A stretch of DNA of 64,000 bases from CSSed11-175R1 sp041685735. Its GTDB lineage: Bacteria > Actinomycetota > Nitriliruptoria > Nitriliruptorales > Nitriliruptoraceae. The translations under genes and the position numbers were made by a program. Under the pieces are notes generated by a model, which did not search any database, was not told where the DNA came from, and saw nothing but the letters and a program-made list of their open reading frames with translations. The stretch spans positions 1 to 64,000 of the forward strand of contig JAWLFE010000011.1 of the NCBI GenBank assembly GCA_041685735.1, given 5' to 3'. This document shows, one piece after another, positions 16,621 to 24,706 of the stretch (within the stretch, counting starts at the first letter, position 1; each line of letters starts with the position of its first letter).

Positions 16621-17832
16621 GTGCCGTCCACCACCGAACTGCGGGGCTGGTCGCGACTGACCGCGGCGGTGGCCGACGAGGTCGTCGTCGGCACCGTCTA
16701 CGACATGCACCGCGCCATCAGCGACGGCGCCTTCCGCTGGGTCGGTGCGGCGGGACGTCCGATCCAACGCGTCACCGATGCCGTGACCGACAACGTCTAC
16801 GGCATCGTCCGGGCATCGATCCGTGGCGCCGGCGAGGTCGGGGCCCTGGCTGCCAGCCGGTTCGGCAACGACGACGCCAGCCCCACACGGGCTGCGGAGA
16901 AGGCCCGGGCCATCGCGCACGGCGTCGTGGGCGACGACCGCATCGCCGTCGCACCGGAACTGGACACGGACATGGGCCTGCGCCACAACGGCGTCGAGGT
17001 GGCGACGGATCCGGCCTCCTTGCGGGCCGCCTACCCCGCCCCGAGCAGCCGCGTGGTCGTGTTCGTCCACGGTCTGGTCGACACGGAGGCGGTGTGGTCC
17101 GCCCGGCCGGAGGCAGGTGTCGCGCTCCCTGACCATGTCGACGGCCTGGGGGCGACCCCCGTCCTGGTGCGGTACGGCACCGGTCGGTCGATCGGGCGGA
17201 ACGGCGCCGACCTGGCCGATCTGCTGGAGTCGCTCGTCGACGGCTGGCCGCTGCCGATCACCGAGCTCATCCTCGTCGGGCACTCGATGGGCGGCCTGCT
17301 GATCCGGTCCGCATCCGCCACCGCGCTCGCTGAAGGTCACCGCTGGCCAGAGACGCTGCGTGACATCGTCTACCTCGGCACCCCCCACCTCGGATCCTGG
17401 CTGGAGAAGGCGGCGAACGCCGGCAGCTGGGTGCTGCGGCACGCCTCGACCCGCAGCGCACCCATCGGCATGTTGCTGGATGGACGCTCCCGGGGGATCA
17501 AGGATCTGCGGTTCGGGATGCTGGCGGACGACGGTTGGGACGACGCGCCGATCGATGACCTTCTGACCGGCCTGGTCCCCGATGAGCCCTGGTTGCCGGG
17601 CGTGACCCACCACCTGGTCGTCGGACGGATGCGGACCTGGGACAACCACCCGCTCAACCACCTGTTCGGGGACTCGTTGGTGCGCAGGGGATCAGCCTCC
17701 GGTGTCGGGCGTCGGCGGCAGATCGGGGGTGACGGACAGGTCAACATCACGCCGGTGCCCTACCGGCACACCGCCCTCACCAACGCTCCGCCGGTGGCCG
17801 ACCTGCTCGGTGACATCCTCGCGGCCGACTGA
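16621..17832 (+). CDS. Alpha/beta hydrolase (PGAP1/lipase-like)
   Basis: 403 residues from GTG 16621, with GGAG five bases upstream. The first 120 residues are helical and unassigned. The hydrolase domain begins at VVVFVHGLVDTEAVW (oxyanion strand), the nucleophile elbow is GHSMGG (LILVGHSMGGLLIRS) and YLGTPHLGSWLEK follows, as in PGAP1-type and triacylglycerol lipases. A catalytic Asp (DLLTGLVPDEPW region) and His (YRHTALTNAP near the end) are plausible. No signal peptide. Substrate probably a lipid ester; unknown. Confidence 0.82.
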   Translation: MPSTTELRGWSRLTAAVADEVVVGTVYDMHRAISDGAFRWVGAAGRPIQRVTDAVTDNVYGIVRASIRGAGEVGALAASRFGNDDASPTRAAEKARAIAHGVVGDDRIAVAPELDTDMGLRHNGVEVATDPASLRAAYPAPSSRVVVFVHGLVDTEAVWSARPEAGVALPDHVDGLGATPVLVRYGTGRSIGRNGADLADLLESLVDGWPLPITELILVGHSMGGLLIRSASATALAEGHRWPETLRDIVYLGTPHLGSWLEKAANAGSWVLRHASTRSAPIGMLLDGRSRGIKDLRFGMLADDGWDDAPIDDLLTGLVPDEPWLPGVTHHLVVGRMRTWDNHPLNHLFGDSLVRRGSASGVGRRRQIGGDGQVNITPVPYRHTALTNAPPVADLLGDILAAD

Positions 17833-17873
17833 GTCCATCCGGGGGGCTTCGGCGGCCTCCCACGTGGCCGGGG

Positions 17874-18866
17874 TCAGGCGGTCGTGACCGCGCGTGCCGA
17901 CAGCAACAGCTCCAACGATCGCAGGCCCAGTTCCCGGTCCGGATCTGGCAGGGCGACGATCAGTTCGTCGGCATCGGCATGCTCCGCGAAAGCGTCGAGG
18001 TAGTCCGCGACCTCCGCGGCCGTCCCGACCGCGGAGTAGTACATCATCTGCGCCACCTGGCGCCCGGCGGGGCTCTCCAGCAGGACATCCAGCTCGTCGG
18101 CCTGCAGGTCGCGTCCCGCCGGGATCATCCGGCGTGCCCGTCGTCGCAGCGCATCCTGCAGTCGGGCCTGCGCGTCGTCCCTGGTGTCCCCGGCGATGAC
18201 GTTGACCGCGGCGATGACGTACGGCGCATCGAGCTGCTCGGACGGTTGGAAGCCGTCCCGGTACGCGGCGACCGCCTCGGTCAGTGCCGCCGGCGCGAAG
18301 TGGGAGGCGAACGCGTAGGGAAGCCCCAGCGACGCCGCCAGCCGGGCGCCGAACAGCGACGATCCCAGGATGTAGAGCGGCACGTCGGTGCCCGCCCCCG
18401 GCACGGCCTGGATGCCCGGGATCCGTGAGTCGCCACGGAGGTAGCCCTGCAGCTCCAGCACATCATCGGGGAACCTCTCCGCGGCCTGCGGATCGCGCCG
18501 CAGGGCACGCATCGTGGCCTGATCGCTGCCGGGCGCGCGCCCGAGCCCGAGGTCGATCCGGTCCGGGTGGAGCGTTGCCAGGGTCCCGAACTGTTCCGCG
18601 ATCACCAGCGGCGAGTGGTTGGGCAGCATGATCCCGCCCGCACCCAGGCGGATCGAGGTGGTGTGCGCCGCCACGTGGGCGATCAGCACGCTCGTCGCCG
18701 ACGAGGCGATGCTGCGCATGTTGTGGTGCTCGGCGTACCAGACGCGGTGGCAGCCGAGCTCCTCGGCCCGCTGTGCCAGGAGGACACTCGCCGCGAAGCT
18801 GGCCGCGGCGGTCTCGCCCGGCCCGATCTGGGCCAGGTCGATCAGGGAGAGGGGAACCGTGGGCAT
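17874..18866 (-). CDS. LLM class flavin-dependent oxidoreductase (luciferase-like)
   Basis: 330 residues starting MPTVPLSLIDLAQIGPG. VWYAEHHNMRSIASSATSVL, the GAGGIMLPNHSPLVIAEQFG segment and LGLGRAPGSDQ are the signature of the single-component MsnO8-like luciferase monooxygenase group. These enzymes use FMN or F420. The gene has no operon partner on its strand; the opposite-strand Smr gene starts 118 bases beyond its start. Substrate cannot be assigned. Confidence 0.9.
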   Translation of the reverse strand: MPTVPLSLIDLAQIGPGETAAASFAASVLLAQRAEELGCHRVWYAEHHNMRSIASSATSVLIAHVAAHTTSIRLGAGGIMLPNHSPLVIAEQFGTLATLHPDRIDLGLGRAPGSDQATMRALRRDPQAAERFPDDVLELQGYLRGDSRIPGIQAVPGAGTDVPLYILGSSLFGARLAASLGLPYAFASHFAPAALTEAVAAYRDGFQPSEQLDAPYVIAAVNVIAGDTRDDAQARLQDALRRRARRMIPAGRDLQADELDVLLESPAGRQVAQMMYYSAVGTAAEVADYLDAFAEHADADELIVALPDPDRELGLRSLELLLSARAVTTA

Positions 18867-18984
18867 GCACCGTCCTGTTGGGTCGGGGCCTGTTGGGCTG
18901 AGGCATGATGGGTCCGGGCCTGGGAGGTGGCCGGTGACGTCGGGCGACCCCGAGCCTACGCTGGACGAGGACCAGGGAGGTCGC

Positions 18985-19257
18985 ATGTCGTCGCGGAAGC
19001 TGACCCTCGATCTGCATCCGATCTACAACCAGGGTGCGGCGATCGATGCCGCGCTGGCCGATGCCATGGATGAGGCCGAAGCCCGCAAGGCCAAGCAGCT
19101 GGAGATCATCCACGGCAAGGGCAGCGGCGCCCTGAAGAAGAAGGTGCTGCGCTACCTCGACCGCAAGGATGTCCGCGCCCGGTACCACCGGGTGGACAAG
19201 GACAAGGACAACCATGGTCGGGTCTTCGTCTACTTCCGCTGGAAGCGCGGGCAGTGA
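18985..19257 (+). CDS. Smr domain protein
   Basis: A stand-alone 90-residue Smr (MutS2 C-terminal type) domain. LTLDLHPIYN gives the conserved LDLH motif; EIIHGKGSGALKKKVLRYL gives the HGxGxG motif; the last strand is GRVFVYFRW. AGGGAGG is five bases before ATG. Smr domains are nucleases or ribosome-collision factors; stand-alone forms nick or cleave DNA or RNA in some cases. Role here unknown. Confidence 0.88.
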   Translation: MSSRKLTLDLHPIYNQGAAIDAALADAMDEAEARKAKQLEIIHGKGSGALKKKVLRYLDRKDVRARYHRVDKDKDNHGRVFVYFRWKRGQ

Positions 19258-19347
19258 GGCAGGGAGCCGTCCTCCCTCCGGCATGGCATCGAACGCTCCG
19301 CACGGACCGATGGCGCACGAGCCACCGGCGAACCGCAGGAGACGGCG

Positions 19348-19917
19348 ATGACCGACGCGAACCCCACCAGCAGTGGCGCAGGAGCGGCCCAAGCGGCCGC
19401 TCCGACGGCCACCCCGAACCCTCTGGCACCCTCCGGGCCGACCACGGACCGTGAAGGCCAGCCCCTGACGTTGGCCGAACTCGCACACCACGATGCCCCG
19501 TTCGCGGCGGAGACCGCCGAACTGTTCGCCGCGGTCCGGGACCACGATCTCACGACCCTCGCGGCACGCTGCGACGACGACTTCGGCATCGTGGACATCG
19601 ATCCCACCGGCGGCTCCGAGGTCCTGCGATCACGCGCGGACTGGGAGGCGTGGTTCGTGCAGCTGTTCGCGCAACTCGATGCGATGGACGCCGCCACCGA
19701 CACCCTCGTCGAGCGCTACGACGCGGTCGAGTGGGGCGACACCGGTATGGGGGTCGTGGAGTTCGACCAACTCCTGACCGTCGGCGGACGCACCGGACAC
19801 TTCCACTGCATCGTCACGATCGTCTGGAAGCGCGTCGGCGATCGCTGGATCGAGGCGCGCTGGCACGCCTCACTCCTGCACACCGATCTGCCGGAGGGTT
19901 TCGGCGAGGTCGCTTAG
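19348..19917 (+). CDS. SnoaL/NTF2-like domain protein
   Basis: 189 residues. After a disordered Ala/Pro/Ser head of about 45 residues comes a cone-shaped NTF2-like fold: helix ETAELFAAVRDHDLTTLAARC, DDFGIVDIDPTGG, WEAWFVQLFAQL, then strands TGHFHCIVTIVWKRVGDRWIEARWHASLL. CAGGAG is well placed before the ATG. This fold covers ketosteroid isomerases, DUF4440 and many ligand-binding proteins. No catalytic set is obvious. Confidence 0.7.
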   Translation: MTDANPTSSGAGAAQAAAPTATPNPLAPSGPTTDREGQPLTLAELAHHDAPFAAETAELFAAVRDHDLTTLAARCDDDFGIVDIDPTGGSEVLRSRADWEAWFVQLFAQLDAMDAATDTLVERYDAVEWGDTGMGVVEFDQLLTVGGRTGHFHCIVTIVWKRVGDRWIEARWHASLLHTDLPEGFGEVA

Positions 19918-19953
19918 CGGTCGCAGGTCACCGGGGCCGTGGCACTGCTTTGA

Positions 19954-19992
19954 TAGCGTCGTGATGCCGACGTAACCCCGCGGAAACGTCGG
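19954..19992 (+). promoter_or_regulatory. Promoter-like element with inverted repeat upstream of the glucosylglycerol genes
   Basis: TAGCGT at 19954-19959 resembles the -10 boxes seen elsewhere here. Directly downstream, CCGACGT (19967-19973) and ACGTCGG (19986-19992) form a 7-bp inverted repeat with a 12-base spacer. It could be an operator or a 5' hairpin. The gene lies 300 bases further on. Confidence 0.35.
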
Positions 19993-19994
19993 CC

Positions 19995-20065
19995 CCTGAA
20001 CCTGCCGCAGCGGGATCCGTCCCGACACGTCTGTTCCGACGAGCTGTCCTGAACCTGCTGCAGCG
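19995..20065 (+). repeat. Pair of 18-bp direct repeats in the leader of the glucosylglycerol genes
   Basis: CCTGAACCTGCCGCAGCG at 19995-20012 recurs with one change at 20048-20065. The 375-base gap 19918-20292 holds no gene; besides the repeats it has a GCCCC-GGGGC hairpin near 20071-20086. Confidence 0.6.
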
Positions 20066-20292
20066 ACCGTGTGCCCCGCAGACGGGGCTGCTGGTCGACG
20101 TCGCCCCCGCCCGAGCTGTGGTGTGGGGCCGGCGGCACCGCACGCGCCCCGCTCACCAGATCTTGAGCGCGCTGCCGGCGCCCCACGCCGTCACGTGACG
20201 GCACCGCTCGCGTCCACCCTGCACCGACGGTGCGCCCCACCCCGCTTCACCAGGCTGCACGTACCCGATGCCTGCTGCCCAGAGGAGTCCCG

Positions 20293-21036
20293 ATGTCCGC
20301 CCCACCGCGCCTGGTCCTGGCGACCGACCTCGATGGCACGTTCCTCGGCGGTGACGATCAGCAACGGCAGGCCCTCTATGGCGAGCTCAACGACCGTGCT
20401 GACGAGCTCGTGCTGATCTTCGTCACCGGTCGCGACCTCGATTTCGTCGCCGAGCTGGTCCGCCAGCCTGGCATGCCCATGCCCGACCTCATCATCGGTG
20501 ACGTCGGCACCACGATCGTCCATGGCCGGGACCATGCGCCTGTCGCGGACCTCCAGGCCTGGGTCGATGAGCGCTGGGATGACGCCAACAAGCGGATCCG
20601 CGAGCTCCTGGCGGATGAACCCGGATTGCGCCTGCAGCCGGTCATGGGGCAGCGCCGCGTGTCGTACTACTACGACCCCGCGAGCCTCCAGGCGTCGACC
20701 CTCGCCAAGGTGGAGGCTGCCGGGTACGACGTGATCACCTCCGCCGACACCTTCCTCGACGTTCTGCCTCGGGGCGTGGCCAAGGGCCCCACGCTCACGC
20801 GACTCGTCGCCGCACTCGACCTGCCCGCCGACGCGGTCCTCGTCGCTGGCGACACCCTCAACGATCTGTCGTTGTTCCAGACCGACTTCCGCGGCGTCGC
20901 CGTCGGCAACGCCGAGCCGGCGCTGGTCGAGCGCCTCGCGGGCCTGTCGGACGTCCACCACAGCGCCCTGCCGGGCTGTGCGGGGATCGCCGATGCCATC
21001 GATCACTTCGGGTTCTTCGCGTCGTCCCGCGCCTGA
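20293..21036 (+). CDS. HAD-IIB phosphatase, probable glucosylglycerol-phosphate phosphatase
   Basis: 247 residues with GAGGAG five bases before the ATG. Motif I is DLDGTFL (Asp12 nucleophile, Asp14), motif II VTGRD, motif III around the KGPTLTRL Lys and motif IV AGDTLNDLSLF. The cap type and GVAVGNAEPAL ending match the sucrose-/mannosylfructose-phosphate phosphatase group. It precedes a GgpS-type synthase by 84 bases on the same strand, so its substrate is probably glucosylglycerol-phosphate. Trehalose-6-phosphate is the alternative if the synthase is misassigned. Confidence 0.8.
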   Translation: MSAPPRLVLATDLDGTFLGGDDQQRQALYGELNDRADELVLIFVTGRDLDFVAELVRQPGMPMPDLIIGDVGTTIVHGRDHAPVADLQAWVDERWDDANKRIRELLADEPGLRLQPVMGQRRVSYYYDPASLQASTLAKVEAAGYDVITSADTFLDVLPRGVAKGPTLTRLVAALDLPADAVLVAGDTLNDLSLFQTDFRGVAVGNAEPALVERLAGLSDVHHSALPGCAGIADAIDHFGFFASSRA

Positions 21037-21119
21037 CCCCCTGCGCTCTGGACGCGCGCCCGTCCCCATCATCTCCGCTCGTTCCCACACCTCCACCCTC
21101 ACGAGAGGCCACCCCACCC

Positions 21120-22598
21120 ATGAAGTCCGACCTCGTCATCGTCTATCACCGCCAACCGTTCGAGGAGGTGCAGGTCGACGGTGCCGTCGAGTACCGGGAG
21201 AACACCAGCCCCAACGGCATCGTCCCGACCCTCAAGAACTTCGTGCAGACGGCTGAGCAGGGCGCCTGGATCGCCTGGAAGCACGTCGACGAGGTCGGTG
21301 GCGACGTCGAGGATCCGCGCGTCACCATGAGCGATCGCCATGGCGACTACGAGGTCGTGCGCATCGGGCTCACCCCCGATCAGGTCGAGAGCTTCTACCA
21401 CGTGACCTCGAAGGCGTCGTTGTGGCCCGTGCTGCACTCGTTCGCCCTGCACTTCGATGCCCAGGCCGCCGACTGGGAGACCTTCCGGGACGTCAACCGC
21501 CGGTTCGCCGAAGCCGCCTGCGCGGAGGCCAGCGATGACGCCCTGATCTGGATCCACGACTACAACCTGTGGCTCGTCCCGTCCTTCATCCGTCAGATCA
21601 AGCCGGATGCCAGGATCGCGTTCTTCCACCACACCCCGTTCCCGTCGGCAGACATCTTTGCGCTGCTGCCGTGGCGTGAGGAGATCGTCGACAGCCTGCT
21701 CGCCTGCGACATCGTCGGCTTCCACATCCCGCGCTACGCCGAGAACTTCGCCCAGGTCGCCCGCTCCCTCAGGCACGTCGAGGTGGAGGAGAAGGTGGAG
21801 GTCGAACCCGGCCTGTCGCCTCGCGGTGCCGCACTCTCCGAGCCGGAGGTGACCACCAAGCTGCGGGTCGACGGCCACACCGTCCGGCTCGACGCGTGGC
21901 CGATCGGCACCAACCCCGTCCTGATCCAGAAGGTTCTGTCGGAACCGGACGCCGAGGAACGCCTCGAGCGCATCCGCACCGAACTCGCCGGCCAGCAGCT
22001 GATCATCTCCGTCGGTCGCGTCGACTACACCAAGGGCACCATCGAGACCCTCCTCGCCTACGAGCGGCTCCTCGAACGACGCCCCGATCTCCACGGCAAG
22101 ATCAAGCTGATGGTGACCTCCGTGGCCGCGGCGACCGGGATGACGGTCTACGAGGACACCCGTGGCGACATCGAGCAGCAGGTCGGTCGCATCCATGGCC
22201 GTTTCGCGTCACTCGACTGGGGGCCGATCATGCTGTTCACGACCCCGATCCCCTTCGAGGAGTTGCTGTCCTACTACCGCGCCGCCGACATGTGCTGGAT
22301 CACGCCGCTGCGTGACGGTCTCAACCTCGTCGCCAAGGAGTTCGTCGCGTCCCGCCGCGCCGGTGATCCGGGGGTCCTGTTGCTCTCCGAGTTCACCGGG
22401 TGTTCCGTCGAGCTGCCCGATGCGGTCACCGCCAACCCCTACAGCCACGACGATCTCGATGGCGCCATCGACCGGGCGATCGACATGTCGGACGCCGAGC
22501 GGATCGAGCGGATGGGTCGTCTGAGCGAGAGCGTCGATCACTACGACATCGAGCACTGGGCCGAGCACATCTTCAAGCAGTTCAACGAGCTGCGGTAG
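21120..22598 (+). CDS. ggpS: Glucosylglycerol-phosphate synthase (GT20 family)
   Basis: 492 residues, family GT20 with trehalose-6-phosphate synthase. The N-terminus LVIVYHRQPFEEV, SPNGIVPTLKNF, FYHVTSKASLWPVLHSF and WIHDYNLWLVPSFIRQ follow cyanobacterial GgpS as I recall it, rather than OtsA, whose N-terminal loop and acceptor-site residues differ. The nucleotide-sugar site is shown by GRVDYTKGTIETLLAYERLL and TPLRDGLNLVAKEFVA. GgpS joins glucose from ADP-glucose to glycerol-3-phosphate. The phosphatase gene upstream completes the pathway to glucosylglycerol, a salt-stress osmolyte. Subgroup call depends on memory of the family. Confidence 0.85.
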   Translation: MKSDLVIVYHRQPFEEVQVDGAVEYRENTSPNGIVPTLKNFVQTAEQGAWIAWKHVDEVGGDVEDPRVTMSDRHGDYEVVRIGLTPDQVESFYHVTSKASLWPVLHSFALHFDAQAADWETFRDVNRRFAEAACAEASDDALIWIHDYNLWLVPSFIRQIKPDARIAFFHHTPFPSADIFALLPWREEIVDSLLACDIVGFHIPRYAENFAQVARSLRHVEVEEKVEVEPGLSPRGAALSEPEVTTKLRVDGHTVRLDAWPIGTNPVLIQKVLSEPDAEERLERIRTELAGQQLIISVGRVDYTKGTIETLLAYERLLERRPDLHGKIKLMVTSVAAATGMTVYEDTRGDIEQQVGRIHGRFASLDWGPIMLFTTPIPFEELLSYYRAADMCWITPLRDGLNLVAKEFVASRRAGDPGVLLLSEFTGCSVELPDAVTANPYSHDDLDGAIDRAIDMSDAERIERMGRLSESVDHYDIEHWAEHIFKQFNELR

Positions 22599-22673
22599 GC
22601 GCGGGCTCGTCGGTGGCGACTCGCGGGATCGTCCTGACCGTGGTTGCCTCTTCGCCGACACGAAAGGTGCACC

Positions 22674-24374
22674 GTGCAGGCGTCGTTGGCGGCGATCCCG
22701 ATCCTGGTCGTCGTCGGGCTGATGGTCGGACTGCGTTGGCCCGCGTCCCGTGCGGGCGTCGTCGGGGCGACCCTCGCCCTGGTGATCGGGCTGCTCGGCT
22801 TCGGTTTCGCCCGTGACGTGCCGGTCGGAGCCTCACCTGCGGGTGCCTTCGCGGGCACCTTCGGTGAGGCACTGTTCACCTCCGCGACGATCCTGTGGAT
22901 CGTCTTCCCAGCGCTGGCGATCCACCACCTGCAGGTCGCGACCGGCGCAACCGAACGTCTGCGCATCGCGCTCGGGGGACTGGCGGCTGATCCACGGCTG
23001 CTCGCCCTGCTGATCGGCTGGTTCTTCGCCCTGTTCGTCGAGGGTGCTGCCGGGTTCGGCGCATCGGTCGCGCTGGCCGCACCGTTCCTGGTCGGCCTCG
23101 GCTACAAGCCCCTGGACGCTGTCGTCGTCGCCATGCTCGGACACGCGATCGGTGTCTCCTTCGGTGCGATCGGGACGCCGATCGTTCCCCAGGTCGCTGC
23201 GACCGGACTCGATGGCCTGGAGATCGCGGGAGCGACCGCAGACATCCATCTGATCACCGGGTGGAGCCTGCTGATCATCATGGTGTTCGTTGCCTCGCGA
23301 TCCATGGGGCTGCCGGCCCGTGGGGCGATCTGGGGCTGGACCGCCCTCGCCGGGGTTGCCTTCCTCGGTCCGTTCTGGCTCATCGCGACCTTCGTCGGAC
23401 CGGAGCTCCCGACGCTCGGCGGCTCGCTCGTCGGGGCCGGGATCTTCATCGTCGCGCTGCGGATCGCGGGCAAGGGCGAACCGCAGCCGGGGGTGGTGAC
23501 CGGTGGGGTCGATGGCATCTCGGGGACCATGTCCGCGCAGGACGTTCCGTCGGCTGGCCTGGCCACCGCGGGGATGCCATCGGACGGCGGTTCACCACGG
23601 GAGGGGATCGAGGACGTCGCCACCGAGCCCGACGACGCAGATGCACGCTCGACCGATGGCGCCGATTCCATCGAGCAGCCCCCGACGCCCGGACAGCTCC
23701 TGGCCGCGGGCGCGCCCTACCTGGTGTTGATCGGGTTGGTCCTGCTCACGCGGTTGGTGCCGGTCGTCCGCGACCCCCTGGCCGCCTGGCAACTGTCCTG
23801 GTCCCTGCCGGGCGGGTTCATCGGATCCTTCACCCCCCTGACCCACCCGGGCACCCTGCTGGTGGTGTCGCTGGTCGGAGGGGCCGTCCTGCAACCGGTG
23901 GCACGGCGCGCGCTCGGCGGAGCGATCCGCACCACGCTCGGACAGTTGGGTGGCGTGACCATCGCACTGGTCGCGATGCTCTCCCTGGCGCGCATCATGG
24001 TCCACGCCGGCATGACCCAGGCACTCGCGGAATCCGCCGCCGGCGCCGCCGGCAGCGCGTGGCCCGTCCTGGCGCCACTCGTCGGGGTCCTCGGCACGTT
24101 CGTCACGGGGTCGGCCACCGCATCGAACGTGCTGTTCACCGACCTGCAGGTCGCGACCGCCGACGCGCTCGACCTACCACTGGTCCCGATGTTGGGTGCT
24201 CAGGGGTACGGCGCCGCGGTCGGCAACATCGTGTGCCCACACAACATCGTCGCCGCGGGGGCGACCGTCGGCCTCACCGGTGCCGAGGGAGACGTGCTGC
24301 GTCGGACCCTGATCCCTGCGGTCGGCTACGGCGTCCTCGGTGGGTTCGTGATCCTGGCGGTCGTGTCGCTCTGA
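22674..24374 (+). CDS. lctP: L-lactate permease family transporter
   Basis: 566 residues from GTG 22674 with AAAGG upstream. About 13-14 hydrophobic helices. LctP hallmarks are FVEGAAGFGASVALAAPFL and SFGAIGTPIVPQV in the first half and GTFVTGSATASNVLFTDLQ plus GNIVCPHNIVAAGATVGL in the second. A hydrophilic, acidic insert of about 75 residues (265-340) separates the halves; length varies in this family. Transports lactate or glycolate with H+ or Na+. It follows ggpS by 75 bases, but a functional link is not evident. Confidence 0.9.
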   Translation: MQASLAAIPILVVVGLMVGLRWPASRAGVVGATLALVIGLLGFGFARDVPVGASPAGAFAGTFGEALFTSATILWIVFPALAIHHLQVATGATERLRIALGGLAADPRLLALLIGWFFALFVEGAAGFGASVALAAPFLVGLGYKPLDAVVVAMLGHAIGVSFGAIGTPIVPQVAATGLDGLEIAGATADIHLITGWSLLIIMVFVASRSMGLPARGAIWGWTALAGVAFLGPFWLIATFVGPELPTLGGSLVGAGIFIVALRIAGKGEPQPGVVTGGVDGISGTMSAQDVPSAGLATAGMPSDGGSPREGIEDVATEPDDADARSTDGADSIEQPPTPGQLLAAGAPYLVLIGLVLLTRLVPVVRDPLAAWQLSWSLPGGFIGSFTPLTHPGTLLVVSLVGGAVLQPVARRALGGAIRTTLGQLGGVTIALVAMLSLARIMVHAGMTQALAESAAGAAGSAWPVLAPLVGVLGTFVTGSATASNVLFTDLQVATADALDLPLVPMLGAQGYGAAVGNIVCPHNIVAAGATVGLTGAEGDVLRRTLIPAVGYGVLGGFVILAVVSL

Positions 24375-24399
24375 CCCGTCCCATCCTCGTGACGGGCGG

Positions 24400-24470
24400 A
24401 GGGCGATCGACGCCTCGGCTGGCAGAGGCTGATCGACGGCTCGAGTGGGGGAGGGCGATCGACGGCTTCC
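24400..24470 (+). repeat. Three imperfect 26-bp tandem repeats
   Basis: Units starting near 24400, 24426 and 24452 share GAGG-(G/C)-(C/T)GATCGACG. They lie in the 332-base gap between the lactate permease and the DUF222-HNH gene. The rest of that gap up to the promoter holds no gene I can support. Confidence 0.65.
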
Positions 24471-24671
24471 TGGAACGCGTCCGAGCGGTCGATGGCGCGG
24501 TTCGGTGACCGGGAGCGTGGTCGGGGCACCGGTCGGTGTGGGCACGGTGCACGGCCGCGTGGACGGTGTCGTGCATGGCGTGGACGGGGATGGTCGCGTC
24601 ATGGTCTGCTGTGCGGTGTGAGCATCCGGGATGCGTTCCACGATTCTTCCACAACCTTTCACATGTTCTCG

Positions 24672-24706
24672 TTGACACAGCACGTCATCGAACATACATT
24701 CGACCC
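24672..24706 (+). promoter_or_regulatory. Near-consensus promoter giving a leaderless mRNA
   Basis: TTGACA at 24672-24677 and TACATT at 24695-24700 are 17 bases apart in an AT-rich patch. Transcription would start about 7 bases later, at the A of ATG 24707, and no Shine-Dalgarno precedes that ATG. This is the best-defined promoter in the window. Confidence 0.8.
24688..24703. promoter_or_regulatory. LexA (SOS) box overlapping the -10 element
   Basis: TCGAACATACATTCGA differs at one half-site base from the actinobacterial SOS box TCGAAC-N4-GTTCGA. It covers the -10 box, so LexA binding would block polymerase. Mycobacterial 13E12-type genes of the same family are known LexA targets. Confidence 0.75.

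Noticed and set aside
21120..22598. OtsA trehalose-6-phosphate synthase
   Set aside because: The N-terminal and acceptor-site motifs follow GgpS more closely, though both are GT20.
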